A stretch of DNA of 64,000 nucleotides. It comes from Armatimonadota bacterium (GTDB taxonomy: Bacteria > Armatimonadota > Hebobacteria > CAIYQO01). The position numbers and the translations under genes are program-made. The notes under the pieces are model-generated. The model did not search any database. It saw nothing but the letters and a program-made list of their open reading frames with translations, and was not told the origin of the DNA. The stretch's first letter is position 1, and the number at the start of each line of letters is the position of its first letter. The stretch covers positions 1-64,000 of the forward strand of contig JAKPKV010000082.1 of assembly GCA_029553475.1 (NCBI GenBank). The letters are read 5' to 3'. Shown one piece after another: positions 42,409 through 51,425 of this stretch.

Positions 42409-43218
42409 ATGCGGCACGGATGGACAATCATGATCGGGATGGCGCTGGTCCTCGGGCTGTGCGCGGGGGCGCGGGCCGGCAGTCCCGCGTCCAGCGTGTC
42501 CTATCAGATCCTCACGGCGGCGGGGGTGCGGGCGCACGTCGTCACCGCCGACCTGCGCAATCCCGCGCTGCTGGTGAAGCCGGCGGTCGCGTACGACAGG
42601 CCGGGACGCGGGCAGAGCTTCCTCCGTTTTCTGGCCGACCACCAGCCGCTGGCGCAAATCAGCGGCAGCTACTTCTCGCTGAACAACTGGCTGCCGATTG
42701 GCGATCTCGTCATTGACGGCACGCTCCGCTATCGTGGGCAGGTGGGCACGGCGCTGGCGGTCCGTCCCGACAATACGGTGGAATTGGTAGACATCCCCAA
42801 AGGCTGGAAATATTCCTGGCCGGGGTATGAGCAGGTGCTGCGCGGCGGCATCCGCCTGCTGCGGCAGGGGGCATATGCGGCGAACCCGCATGCGCAGGGC
42901 TTTCGCGATCCCGGCCTCTTCCGCCCCACCGCGCGCACGGCGGTGGGCCTCACCGCGCGCCGCCGCCTGCTGCTGGTCGCCACCGCGCAGGCCGTCACCA
43001 TCGCGCAAATGGCGTCGGTGATGAAAGGGCTGGGCTGCACAGAGGCCATGACGCTGGACGGCGGCACCTCCACCGGCCTCGCCTACGGCAGCAGCGTCAT
43101 CATCGCGCCCGGCCGCATGCTCTCCAACGTGCTGCTGATCACTGAGCGGCCCGCCCCGCCTGATCCGCCCGCCGCCCAAGCGCGGGCGACCCCCCCGCCG
43201 CCGACGGCCGCGGAGTAG
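42409..43218 (+). CDS. Secreted phosphodiester glycosidase (NAGPA domain) protein
   Basis: A 269-residue protein with a signal peptide (MIGMALVLGLCAGARAG). It has the NAGPA/DUF2233 pattern: VVTADLRNPALLVKPAVA, ISGSYFSLNNWLPIGDLVI, RTAVGLTARRRLLLVATAQA, VTIAQMASVMKGLGCTEAM and LDGGTSTGLAYGSSVI, with conserved Gly/Ser/Tyr/Phe loops and the LDGG segment. In characterised relatives it removes N-acetylglucosamine-1-phosphate; in bacteria it acts on cell-envelope glycans. The tail is Pro/Ala-rich. It is tandem with the CBM9-like gene, 98 bases apart, so may be co-transcribed. Confidence 0.88.
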   Translation: MRHGWTIMIGMALVLGLCAGARAGSPASSVSYQILTAAGVRAHVVTADLRNPALLVKPAVAYDRPGRGQSFLRFLADHQPLAQISGSYFSLNNWLPIGDLVIDGTLRYRGQVGTALAVRPDNTVELVDIPKGWKYSWPGYEQVLRGGIRLLRQGAYAANPHAQGFRDPGLFRPTARTAVGLTARRRLLLVATAQAVTIAQMASVMKGLGCTEAMTLDGGTSTGLAYGSSVIIAPGRMLSNVLLITERPAPPDPPAAQARATPPPPTAAE

Positions 43219-43411
43219 CGAATCGGACGGCGCCGCGCCCGGCACCGGGCCCGCTGGGACCGACCCGTGACGCGCGCCGCCATCAAGCTCTGCTTGGCCT
43301 GGCACCACCCGACCCTATCTGCGCTCCGCCTGGGACAGCGGCGTGGTGGAGTTGGCGCAGGGCGCCCGCCGGCAGGTGCTCGACTTCACGCGCCGGGCGT
43401 GACGCGCGCCC

Positions 43412-43441
43412 TTGTCAACTGGCCGCGAATTCCGCTACAGT
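43412..43441 (+). promoter_or_regulatory. Promoter of miaB, nearly leaderless
   Basis: TTGTCA (43412-43417), 18-bp spacer, TACAGT (43436-43441), then 9 bases to the ATG at 43451. The RNA would begin within a few bases of the start codon; no ribosome site is present. Confidence 0.6.
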
Positions 43442-43450
43442 ACACCCCGT

Positions 43451-44791
43451 ATGACGGCGGGAAAAACCTATCACATCGAAATATGGGGCTGCCAGATGAA
43501 CGTGGCCGACGCGGCGGCGGCGGCGCGGCGGCTGGAGTCGCTGGGCTACACGGAAGTGCCGGACCCGGCGGACGCCGACCTAGTGCTGCTGGAGACGTGC
43601 TGCGTGCGCGAGAAACCGGAGCACAAAGTCTACAGCCGGCTGGGCGAGCTGCGCCGCTTCAAGGAGGCGCGGCCGGGGATGAAGCTGGGCGTGTGCGGCT
43701 GCATGGCGGAGAAAGAAGGCCGGACGATCCTGCGCCACGCCCCCTTCGTGGATCTCGTCATCGGCCCGCGGCGGCTGGCGCGGCTGCCGGAGATCCTCGC
43801 CGAGCTGGCGGAGAGCGACGAGCCGCTGGTGGAGACGGGCGTGGACGGCGAGCCGGAACCGGAAGACGCGCAGGACTTCAGCCGCTACACCCGCGCCGGC
43901 GAGATCAAGGCCTTCGTGAACATCATCGAGGGGTGCAACTACCGCTGCGCCTACTGCATCGTGCCCGCCGTGCGCGGCGCGTTCAGCAGCCGCGCGCCGG
44001 ACGCGGTGGCTGACGAGGTGCGCCGGCTGGTGGACGCGGGCGTGCGCGAGGTGACGCTGCTCGGGCAGAGCGTGCTCGCCTATGGCCGCGACCGCGGGAA
44101 AGCCTTCGATATCGTCACCCTCTTCGCGCAACTGCAGGAGATCGAGGGATTGGCGCGCATCCGCTTCACCACCAATCACCCGCTGGAGGTGACCGACCGC
44201 ATCATTGACGCGGTGGCGGCGATGCCGAAGGTGATGGAGCACTTTCACATGCCCATTCAGGCGGGCGAGGACAGCCTGCTGACGGCGATGAAGCGCGGCT
44301 ACACGGTGGCGCGCTACGCGGAGCTGCTCGGCCGCATCCGCGCGCGCATCCCCGGCGTCAGCGTCACCAGCGACGTCATCGTCGGCTTCCCCGGCGAGAC
44401 GGACGCCATCTTCGAGACCTGCCTGGAGACGTATGCGCGGCTGCGCTTCGACCAGCAGTTCATGTTCGTCTACAGCCCGCGCCCGGGCACGCCGGCGGCG
44501 ACGCGGCCTGATCAGGTGCCGCCGGCGGTCAGGGTGGCGCGCATGCAGCGGCTGGTGGAGCTGCAGAATGCCATCAGCACGGCGATCACCGCCGCCGCCG
44601 CCGGGCAGACCTTCGACGTGCTGGTCGAAGGTCCGAGCGAGCGCGACCCCGCCCGCTACGCCGGACGCGCCCGCAACGACAAGGCGATGGTCTTCACCGC
44701 CGAGCAGGGGCCGCGGCGCGGCGAGCTCGTGCGGGTGGTCGCGGAGCAGGGGCACCTGTGGGGGTGCAGCGGGCGGCTGGCGGCGCGTTAA
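43451..44791 (+). CDS. miaB: tRNA-2-methylthio-N6-dimethylallyladenosine synthase
   Basis: A radical-SAM Fe-S enzyme that adds a methylthio group at A37 of tRNAs. 446 residues with three parts: an UPF0004 domain with cluster cysteines Cys14 (IEIWGCQMN), Cys50 (LETCCVREKPEHK) and Cys84 (GVCGCMAEKEG), a radical-SAM core with Cys162, Cys166, Cys169 (GCNYRCAYCIVP), and a C-terminal TRAM-like region (FDVLVEGPSERDP, then AMVFTAEQG). The ATG is at 43451, 9 bases after the promoter; an in-frame GTG at 43421 region is discounted. It converges on the amidase gene, overlapping by 4 bases. Confidence 0.95.
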   Translation: MTAGKTYHIEIWGCQMNVADAAAAARRLESLGYTEVPDPADADLVLLETCCVREKPEHKVYSRLGELRRFKEARPGMKLGVCGCMAEKEGRTILRHAPFVDLVIGPRRLARLPEILAELAESDEPLVETGVDGEPEPEDAQDFSRYTRAGEIKAFVNIIEGCNYRCAYCIVPAVRGAFSSRAPDAVADEVRRLVDAGVREVTLLGQSVLAYGRDRGKAFDIVTLFAQLQEIEGLARIRFTTNHPLEVTDRIIDAVAAMPKVMEHFHMPIQAGEDSLLTAMKRGYTVARYAELLGRIRARIPGVSVTSDVIVGFPGETDAIFETCLETYARLRFDQQFMFVYSPRPGTPAATRPDQVPPAVRVARMQRLVELQNAISTAITAAAAGQTFDVLVEGPSERDPARYAGRARNDKAMVFTAEQGPRRGELVRVVAEQGHLWGCSGRLAAR

Positions 44792-46494
44792 TTCGCGGCT
44801 GCGGCGACGACCACGTCGTCATCGAAGCGCTCGCCGCGGCGGAGTTTCCAGCTCTTGGTGGCCGCGTAGCGGCGAATCCCCTCGACGATGCCCTGCGCGG
44901 CCTGCTGGCGGAATTCGGGGGTCAGGAGCAGCGCTTCATCGCGGGAGTGGTTCAGGTAGCCGAGCTCCAGCAGCACGGACGGCATGGTGCTCTCGCGGAT
45001 GACCAGGAAATTCGCCACGCGCACGCCGTTATTCTTCAGCTTCAGCGCCTTCAGCATCTCGGCGTGGATGATGGCGGCGAATTGCGCGCTGCGCGGCGTC
45101 TTGTAGTAGGTCTCGGTGCCGGTGGCGGAGTTGCGCTTCGGCGTCGAGTTGCAGTGCACGGAGATGAAGAGGTCGGCGCCGTTGCGGTTGCCCGGCACCG
45201 GCCGCTGCTGCAGTTGAATGAAGGTGTCGTCGCGGCGGGTGAGGATCACCGTCGCGCCGGCGGCTTTCAGCAGCTTCTCCGCCCGCAGCACCACGTCGAG
45301 GTTGATGTCTTTTTCGCGGGTGCCGTTGGGGCTGATGGCGCCGGTGTCGTGGCCGCCGTGGCCGGCGTCGAGCACGATGGTCATGTCGGCGATGCTGAAG
45401 GCGCCGATGAGCAGGCGCACGCGCGTCGCGTCGCGGTCAATGAGGTAGCCGGAGTCGGCTTTCAGCGAGACGAGCAGTTTCGCGCCCGGCGTCTCCGCGC
45501 TGCCGGTCGCTTCCATCTTCGCGACGATGGCATTCGCCTTCACCGCCAGCGCCGCGGCGGGCAGCGTGTTCAGCCCGTTCGGGAAGGTGAGGGTGAGCAG
45601 GCGCGCGCCGCTGTCATACGCGCATTCCACCAGCGGCGCGCCGTCCGTCTCCACGGTGAGCTCGACCTGCTGCGTCCCCTGCGGGGCGAGGGCGAGGCCG
45701 AGCAGCTTCACCGGGGCGGCGGGCGCGCCGGGCAGGCCGGGCGCCGCCGGCTCCGGCTCCGGCTCCGGCGCTCTCGGCGCCAGCGTCACGGTGGCCAGCC
45801 GGCCGCCGTCGCTGACGGCGGTCTGCATCGTCGCCGGACCGGTCAGGTCCACCACCAGCCGCACGGCGCCGTCCGCGCCGCCGTCGCGCGACAGCCGCAG
45901 CCGCCGCACCGGGTCGGTGTCCACCGCCATTTGCTGTTCCGCCATCCCCAGGCCGGTGTGCTTGAAATCCAGGTAGCAGCGGTCGGGATCCTGCAACTGC
46001 CCGCTGGTATACTGCAACGGCGCGGCGCAGCGCACCAGCACGGCCACGCCGCCCTCGCGCGTTTCGTAGGCCACGGTGACGAGCGGGGAGAGGGTGAGGG
46101 TGCGGGTCTCGGCGTCGTAGCGCGCCTCGGCGTTGAGGATGGGCGCCAGCGCGCGCGCCGGCAGGTACAGCTCGTCGTCCACCGCGCGCGGGGCGACGGG
46201 CAGGGTGAAGCGCCGCCCATCGTTCGTCGCCTCGCGGGCGCCGAGGGTGAGTCGCACGTCGCGCCGCCCGCCGGCGGCGGTGGGCGCCTGGATGGTGACG
46301 GTGTTGCCGTTGACGGCGACGTGCGCGCCCAGCAGGCGCAGGGACGGCGCCACTGGCGCCAGGACCTCGGTACCCTCGGTGATGAGCGGCGCGGCCAGCG
46401 TCTGCGCGCGCCCGGCCACCACCAGGGTATCGGCCGTGGCGCCAAGTATACAGCAAAGGCCGATAAGCCAGCAGATAAGCAGTCGCGAACCCAT
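44788..46494 (-). CDS. N-acetylmuramoyl-L-alanine amidase with AMIN domains (AmiC-like)
   Basis: Cleaves the amide between muramic acid and L-Ala in peptidoglycan. 568 residues: signal peptide (LLICWLIGLCCILGATADT), two copper-amine-oxidase-N-like stalk strands (APLITEGTEVLAPVAPSLRL and AVDDELYLPARALAPILNA), then AMIN-type domains (~145-255, ~280-390, as judged by YLDFKHTGLGMAEQQM and LTFPNGLNTLP), and the zinc amidase_3 domain at the C-terminus (IVLDAGHGGHDTGAISPNGT with His, EKDINLDVV with Glu, LFISVHCNSTP with His, LLELGYLNHSRDE with the catalytic Glu). GAGGAGG is 10 bases before ATG 46494. It overlaps miaB's stop by 4 bases. Confidence 0.94.
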   Translation of the reverse strand: MGSRLLICWLIGLCCILGATADTLVVAGRAQTLAAPLITEGTEVLAPVAPSLRLLGAHVAVNGNTVTIQAPTAAGGRRDVRLTLGAREATNDGRRFTLPVAPRAVDDELYLPARALAPILNAEARYDAETRTLTLSPLVTVAYETREGGVAVLVRCAAPLQYTSGQLQDPDRCYLDFKHTGLGMAEQQMAVDTDPVRRLRLSRDGGADGAVRLVVDLTGPATMQTAVSDGGRLATVTLAPRAPEPEPEPAAPGLPGAPAAPVKLLGLALAPQGTQQVELTVETDGAPLVECAYDSGARLLTLTFPNGLNTLPAAALAVKANAIVAKMEATGSAETPGAKLLVSLKADSGYLIDRDATRVRLLIGAFSIADMTIVLDAGHGGHDTGAISPNGTREKDINLDVVLRAEKLLKAAGATVILTRRDDTFIQLQQRPVPGNRNGADLFISVHCNSTPKRNSATGTETYYKTPRSAQFAAIIHAEMLKALKLKNNGVRVANFLVIRESTMPSVLLELGYLNHSRDEALLLTPEFRQQAAQGIVEGIRRYAATKSWKLRRGERFDDDVVVAAAAN

Positions 46495-46527
46495 TCGCGG
46501 CGTGCCTCCTCAAGGCGGGTAACTCTC

Positions 46528-46556
46528 AGTCTACCACGGGGTTGCCGGTTTGGCAA
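46528..46556 (-). promoter_or_regulatory. Promoter of the amidase gene
   Basis: Minus-strand TTGCCA (46551-46556), exactly 17 bp, TAGACT (46528-46533). Start site near 46521, giving a leader of about 27 bases with the ribosome site. Confidence 0.65.
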
Positions 46557-46688
46557 TCGCCGTCGCGCGCCCGGACAGGGCAGCGTTGGTGTACCCGTCA
46601 CCCATGCCGGGGAAACGGCGGGGGGCGCGTTCAGCGGGGAATACGCGGCGGGCCGGCGGAAAGTTGCACGCGATGCCGGGGGGATGGC

Positions 46689-47315
46689 TCACCCACCCGA
46701 CTTTCGCCGTCCGCGAAGGATGGCAACCGGCGTGACCAGCAAAATATACAGGTCGAGGGCGAGAGAGCGGCGGCGGAGGTAGTCACGGTCGCGGACGAGC
46801 CAGTTTTCGAAATCCGTTTCCGGCTCCGGGCTGATCTGCCAGAGGCCGGTGAGGCCGGGGGGGACGGTCTGGCGGGCCCGGGCCCAGTCCGCGCGGCGGG
46901 CGCGCTCGGCGGCATCGGCGATCGCCAGCCAGGCCGGGTGGGCCAGGTCCGCCACCGGCAGCGGGCGCGGGCCGACGAGCGACATCTCGCCGCGCAGCAC
47001 GTTCCAGAGCTGCGGCAGCTCGTCCAGCGCGGCGCGCCGCAGCAGGCGGCCCAGCGGCGTGATGCGCGGGTCGGCGTGATCCTTGCGCACGGGCCGCGCG
47101 TCCGGCGGGGCGGGCGCGCCGTCCATCATCGTGCGAAACTTCAGCAGCAGGAAGGGGGCGCCGTCCCGCCCCACGCGCGGCTGGCGAAAAAACACCGGCC
47201 GCCCCTGGGTGATGCGCAGCGCCACCGCCACCGCCAGCAGCAGCGGCGCGAGCGCGATCACCGCCATGCCGGCGATGAGCAGATCGGCGATGCGTTTAGC
47301 GCGCGGGTAATTCAC
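46689..47315 (-). CDS. Undecaprenyl-phosphate sugar-1-phosphate transferase
   Basis: A 208-residue monotopic enzyme that loads the first sugar phosphate onto a lipid carrier for polysaccharide synthesis. It has one N-terminal membrane helix (IADLLIAGMAVIALAPLLLA) and the family signatures GRPVFFRQPRVGRDGAPFLL, KFRTM, DPRITPLGRLLRR, DELPQLWNVLRGEMSLVGPR and PGLTGLWQ. It starts at GTG 47315 and lies 42 bases after the giant heparinase-like gene. The O-antigen ligase at 25.5 kb may use its product. Confidence 0.94.
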   Translation of the reverse strand: MNYPRAKRIADLLIAGMAVIALAPLLLAVAVALRITQGRPVFFRQPRVGRDGAPFLLLKFRTMMDGAPAPPDARPVRKDHADPRITPLGRLLRRAALDELPQLWNVLRGEMSLVGPRPLPVADLAHPAWLAIADAAERARRADWARARQTVPPGLTGLWQISPEPETDFENWLVRDRDYLRRRSLALDLYILLVTPVAILRGRRKSGG

Positions 47316-47357
47316 GCGGCTAGTAGTTTGCCGTTGCGGGGGAATATCCCTGCATGG

Positions 47358-50300
47358 TTACTTCCCCGTCAGCATCGGCGCGAACTGGCGGTCCCAGACC
47401 GCGTTATACGCGCGATTGCGGATGACCAGCTCATGCGCGCCGTCGCGGGTGGCGACGGCCATCAGGGCGGTGTTTTTCATCTTGCCCCAGTTGGAGGAGG
47501 CTTCGTCGCTCCAGTAGGCCATCCACTCCTGGCCGTCGAGGAACAGCTGCGGCTGCCAGATGAACGGCGGGCGGGTGACGGTGAAGACGCGGGCGCGGCC
47601 CTGGGTGTTGATGCGGATGGTCTCGCCATCCAGCCTCGCCTCGAAGGGCGCCTCGCCGGTGACGGTGATGCCGGGGGCGATCTCGCGGGCGATGATCTCC
47701 TTCGCGTAGCCGCCCTCGATCTGCGTCGTGCCCGGCTTCAGGTCGGCGGTCTTCACCGCGCGTTCAAAGGGCCCGTGCCCTTCGAAAACCATGCCCTGGT
47801 AGCCGATCTGTCCGCTGCCGCTGGTCATGCAGAAGACGACGCGGTCGGGGAAGACGCGCACGGCGCCGGCCGTGCCGGTGAAGCGCACGCCGTCTTTGTC
47901 ATAGTTCAGCGGGGTGTCGCCGGCAAAGACGTAGTCGGTCGCCTCCGCGGTGACGATCTTCAGCACGCCGTCGGCGAGCGGCGTCACCTGCGGCACCGCC
48001 TCGCCGTCTTTGCGCGGATAGACCACGTAGAAAAAGTCCTCACCCGGCTGGCCGGCAAGCTGATAGATCGTCTTCCGCTCTTTGTCCTCCTGCCCGGGCA
48101 CGCCCATTTCCTTCCAGAAGGCGCGGTGATGGTAGTTCGGCGCCATCTCGTACTCAAAGGTCGTCACGACTTTGCCGGGATGGGCGCGGGTGAACCAGAA
48201 CCAGGTGCCGGCGCCGTACTTCGTCTTCATCTCCAGCGTGTTGCCCTGCTGCTGGATATTCTCCGGGCCGTCCAGATTCAGCCAGTGCCACCAGGTGGCG
48301 CGGTCCTGGCCGCCGGGGAAGGTGTCGCGCAGCACGAAGTAGTTGGCGCCCGCCGGGTTCGCGCTCTTCAGGAAGAGGATATGCCGGCGCCACTCCATCT
48401 CGCCCTTACCGTCGGCGAAGTATTCCGGCGGATAATACTCGCGGCCCACGGCATAGTCGGCGTGAGGGCCAAAACCGTAGTCCTGGATGACGTTCTCGCA
48501 GCGGCCAAAGGGCTCCGGGGCGTTCAGCGCGCCCACCTTCACCCGGTTGTGGGTGATGGCATTATCTTTCATCGCCGGGCCGTAGTAGTACTGGTACCCC
48601 GTGCCCGGCGAGAGCGGCGCGCCTTTGCCGTAGAGGATGGTGTTCAGGTCGTCCATGTCCCAGTGGCTCTTGTTGTAGCCGCAGCGGAAGAGCAGCGCCG
48701 TCTCCTCCGGCGTGCCGTAGTGCGCGCGGAAGGCCACGCCGTAGCCGGTGATGAAGGTGGTGCCCAGCGGGCGCGGCTTCTCCGGCACGTCGGGCAGCAG
48801 CAGCGTGGTGTAGCCGGTGCCCTCGCCGCCGCCGCTGACTTTCCGGTTGCCGCTGGCCAGCCGGTGCAGGTATTGGAAATAGCCGGCCGTATCGGGGTCG
48901 GCGCCGTCCATCACGCCCACCGCGTGTCCCCACACCGCCTCCAGCGTGTTGCCGCTGTTGCCCATGCCGGGCAGGATGCGCCAGCCGTTGAAGCGCACGT
49001 CCGGCATCGTGAGATTGGCGTTATACTCCAGCGCTTTCGCGTGCCAGCCGCGCGTCGCCAGGTCGGCGTAGCCGGCGTTCTTCAGCGTGAACTGCGCGAG
49101 GGCCAGCGCGCGGGTGGGGCCGTACATCTGATAGGTGGGCGGCTCGAACCACGCCCCGCCCGGCTCGGTGAGCGCCGCCAGCTTGAAGGCGGTATAGTCC
49201 TTGAGCTGGCGCATCCAGTAGCCGTATTGTGGGTGATCGGGCAGGATGGGCGCGAATTCCGCCAGCGCCTGCGTGCGGCCGATGGGCATGTTCGGATTGC
49301 CCAGGTGCATGCCCGCGCCGCGCGGGTTGCGGTCCGGCTCGGAGAAGAGATACGAATACAGCGCCAGGTAGCGGCGCACCTCTTTCCGCAGCTCGGGCGT
49401 CATTTCCTCGTCCGGACAGGCCAGCGCGTCATCCGCGTAGATGGCGCAATGGAACCAATAGGCGGCGATGTAGGCGGTGAGGCCGCAGGCCTGCCAGTCA
49501 TTCACATACGGATCTTTCGCCAGGCTGATGAATCGCTTCGCGCTGTTCACCGCCGACTCCGGCTTGCCGTTGATGAGGTAGAGCTCCCGCAGCAGCTCCT
49601 TGTCCGGGTGCTGCTCCAGCGTCTTTTTCAGGCGCTCCGCGAGGGCGGGGGTGGCGAAGGCGCGGGGGTAGTCGCCCGGCTTCGCCGTCTCCGGCCAGTC
49701 AAGAATCCACTCTTTGTAGCGGTCCAGCCCGATGTAGCCGAGGATGGCGCGGGTCTTCACGAAGGGGTCGGTCATTTCCCCCTGGGTGAGTGCCGGCCAG
49801 AGCTGCGGCGCGACGTGCGGGAGATCAAACCCCAGCGCCCACACCCGGCGGCCGAAGGTGGCGGGCAGCTCCGGGTCGTGCTCGTGCGAGGAGAAGGGCG
49901 ACTCGTCGTCGGAGAGTTCCAGATACCAGCGGATGGGCCGCATGCTGATGGGCAGCGCGAGCTGCACGCCGTGCTGCGGGTCGTGCCAGAGCGTCAGCGC
50001 CAGCGCCCGCCGCCAGGAGCCGTGGAAGGCGGGCATCGCCGAGATGATGCTCTCCCGCCCGGCGGCGGGGTCTTTCGCGCGCAGGTCCACCCCCGCCTTC
50101 GGTCCCCAGACGCCGGTGGCGGTGATCTTTTCCAGCAGGGTGAATCCCTCGGCGGGCGCGGGGGGCAGGGGCGGCATGTTGCTGCTCACGTTGCCGACGA
50201 CCGTATTGCCTTCGGCGAGCTTTTTTTCCAGGTAGGGCGCCAGCGGTTGCACCTCGGTGCGCTCGTTGACGGTGGTGCCGATCTGCTCCGGCTGCCAGCT

Positions 50301-51050
50301 CTCGCCCAACCCCAGCAGCAGGAAATCCTTGCCATCCGTCACTTCGCCGAAGTCGAATTCCTCGGTGATGAGCGCCTGCGGCACGCCGGGCGTCACCCGG
50401 ACCTGCCAGACGTATTCGCCCTTCGGCGCGAAGGTGTAGCGCACGCGGTAGGTGATGCACGCCGGGCCCTTCGCCACCCAGCTTGCCTGGCGCCCGGTCA
50501 CCTGGCGCGCGGTGGCGAAGCGGGCGTTGCCCACCCAGCCGAACCCGGCCTGCCGCCACTTCAGGATGGGCGGCGTCACCTGCGCGGCATCGCGCGGCGG
50601 CTTGTAGCTCACGGCGCCCGCCAGCGGCAGCATCAGCGTGAAGTACTCGTTGCCCACCTCGGCGCCGGTGCGCGTCTCGCGGTAGCTCAGCGTGCTCCCT
50701 TCCCCGCTGCGGTCTTTCGGCGAGTCGGCCAGCCGGTAGACGGACGTGCCGCCCTTCGCCACCGCCGCCACGAACACCAGCACCGTCCCCTTCGGCGTTT
50801 TCTGGAGCTGGAAGGGCACCGCCTGCCCGGCGTCGTTCAGCAGCACCAACTTCCCCGGCTTGAAGCGCGCGGTGTCCAGCGTGTAGCGCACCAGCTCCGG
50901 CCCCCACTCGCGGAAGCCGTAATCAGTGAGGGTGATCACGCCGTCCTCGGGCACCGGCGCGTAGTGCTCGGCGTATCCCTGGGCGGACACCAGCGCCGCG
51001 CCGGCCAGCAGCGCGCTCACGACCAATAAACGGATCATACGGAACAGCAT
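47358..51050 (-). CDS. Giant secreted heparinase II/III-like protein
   Basis: 1230 residues with a signal peptide (MIRLLVVSALLAGAALVSAQ) from ATG 51050, which is preceded by GGAG. The first ~400 residues are beta-rich, probably two jelly rolls (LTLWHDPQHGVQLALPISMR). Residues ~450-720 look like an alpha/alpha toroid (LTAYIAAYWFHCAIYADDAL, GAWFEPPTYQMYGPTRALAL). The rest is a beta-sandwich (LLFRCGYNKSHWDMDDLNTI, VLRDTFPGGQDRATWWHW), the order of heparinase II/III and PL8/PL21-type lyases. Tyr/His/Asn in YNKSHWDMDD are candidate active-site residues (seen in relatives, inferred here). It would attack an acidic polysaccharide outside the cell, but could be a divergent binding protein. Confidence 0.75.
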   Translation of the reverse strand: MLFRMIRLLVVSALLAGAALVSAQGYAEHYAPVPEDGVITLTDYGFREWGPELVRYTLDTARFKPGKLVLLNDAGQAVPFQLQKTPKGTVLVFVAAVAKGGTSVYRLADSPKDRSGEGSTLSYRETRTGAEVGNEYFTLMLPLAGAVSYKPPRDAAQVTPPILKWRQAGFGWVGNARFATARQVTGRQASWVAKGPACITYRVRYTFAPKGEYVWQVRVTPGVPQALITEEFDFGEVTDGKDFLLLGLGESWQPEQIGTTVNERTEVQPLAPYLEKKLAEGNTVVGNVSSNMPPLPPAPAEGFTLLEKITATGVWGPKAGVDLRAKDPAAGRESIISAMPAFHGSWRRALALTLWHDPQHGVQLALPISMRPIRWYLELSDDESPFSSHEHDPELPATFGRRVWALGFDLPHVAPQLWPALTQGEMTDPFVKTRAILGYIGLDRYKEWILDWPETAKPGDYPRAFATPALAERLKKTLEQHPDKELLRELYLINGKPESAVNSAKRFISLAKDPYVNDWQACGLTAYIAAYWFHCAIYADDALACPDEEMTPELRKEVRRYLALYSYLFSEPDRNPRGAGMHLGNPNMPIGRTQALAEFAPILPDHPQYGYWMRQLKDYTAFKLAALTEPGGAWFEPPTYQMYGPTRALALAQFTLKNAGYADLATRGWHAKALEYNANLTMPDVRFNGWRILPGMGNSGNTLEAVWGHAVGVMDGADPDTAGYFQYLHRLASGNRKVSGGGEGTGYTTLLLPDVPEKPRPLGTTFITGYGVAFRAHYGTPEETALLFRCGYNKSHWDMDDLNTILYGKGAPLSPGTGYQYYYGPAMKDNAITHNRVKVGALNAPEPFGRCENVIQDYGFGPHADYAVGREYYPPEYFADGKGEMEWRRHILFLKSANPAGANYFVLRDTFPGGQDRATWWHWLNLDGPENIQQQGNTLEMKTKYGAGTWFWFTRAHPGKVVTTFEYEMAPNYHHRAFWKEMGVPGQEDKERKTIYQLAGQPGEDFFYVVYPRKDGEAVPQVTPLADGVLKIVTAEATDYVFAGDTPLNYDKDGVRFTGTAGAVRVFPDRVVFCMTSGSGQIGYQGMVFEGHGPFERAVKTADLKPGTTQIEGGYAKEIIAREIAPGITVTGEAPFEARLDGETIRINTQGRARVFTVTRPPFIWQPQLFLDGQEWMAYWSDEASSNWGKMKNTALMAVATRDGAHELVIRNRAYNAVWDRQFAPMLTGK

Positions 51051-51425
51051 GGCGAACTCCTGCAACGAGAGACTGCACTGTCAGGGCTTTCGCGGCATCC
51101 CCCGCTGCCGGGGGCGAGGGCCGAACGCCTACGCGAAAGTCCGCTTACACTCTTTGACGCCGCGCGCGCGTAATGGTTTTCCGCCTGACGCGGGCGCGCC
51201 ATACCCCCATCGCGCCATCGCGCGGCCCGTTCCCGTGGTACCATGACAGGGCGGCACCCCTTTCCGGGAGGGCAGGGAATGGCTGTTGCTGATGGCCCCG
51301 CCGGGCGGGGTGCTGATGACGTAGGTTTCACCGCAGAGCGCGCGGAGTGCGCAGAGAAGAGCGGACATTTCCATTTGAAAGACAACTCACTCCTCTGCGC
51401 GCTCCGCGCGCTCTGCGGTGCAACA
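51051..51425. other. Gene-free stretch with repeat R4
   Basis: 375 bases between two minus-strand genes. It has a 28-bp inverted repeat at 51329-51356/51393-51420 (R4), annotated separately. Upstream, two copies of a CTTTCGCG-like word in inverted orientation (around 51070 and 51130) are seen. No gene. Confidence 0.55.
51329..51420. repeat. R4 inverted repeat, CACCGCAGAGCGCGCGGAG type
   Basis: Arms 51329-51356 and 51393-51420 are complementary at 27 of 28 positions (one G-T). The 36-base spacer is A-rich. The right arm ends 5 bases before the 3' end of the next gene, so it could act as its terminator. Confidence 0.7.

Noticed and set aside
46542-51029. 1495-codon plus-strand frame opposite the heparinase-like gene
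   Set aside because: Composition (Arg, Gly, Ala, Val, His) and lack of domains mark it as a shadow; the minus strand has a signal peptide and ribosome site.
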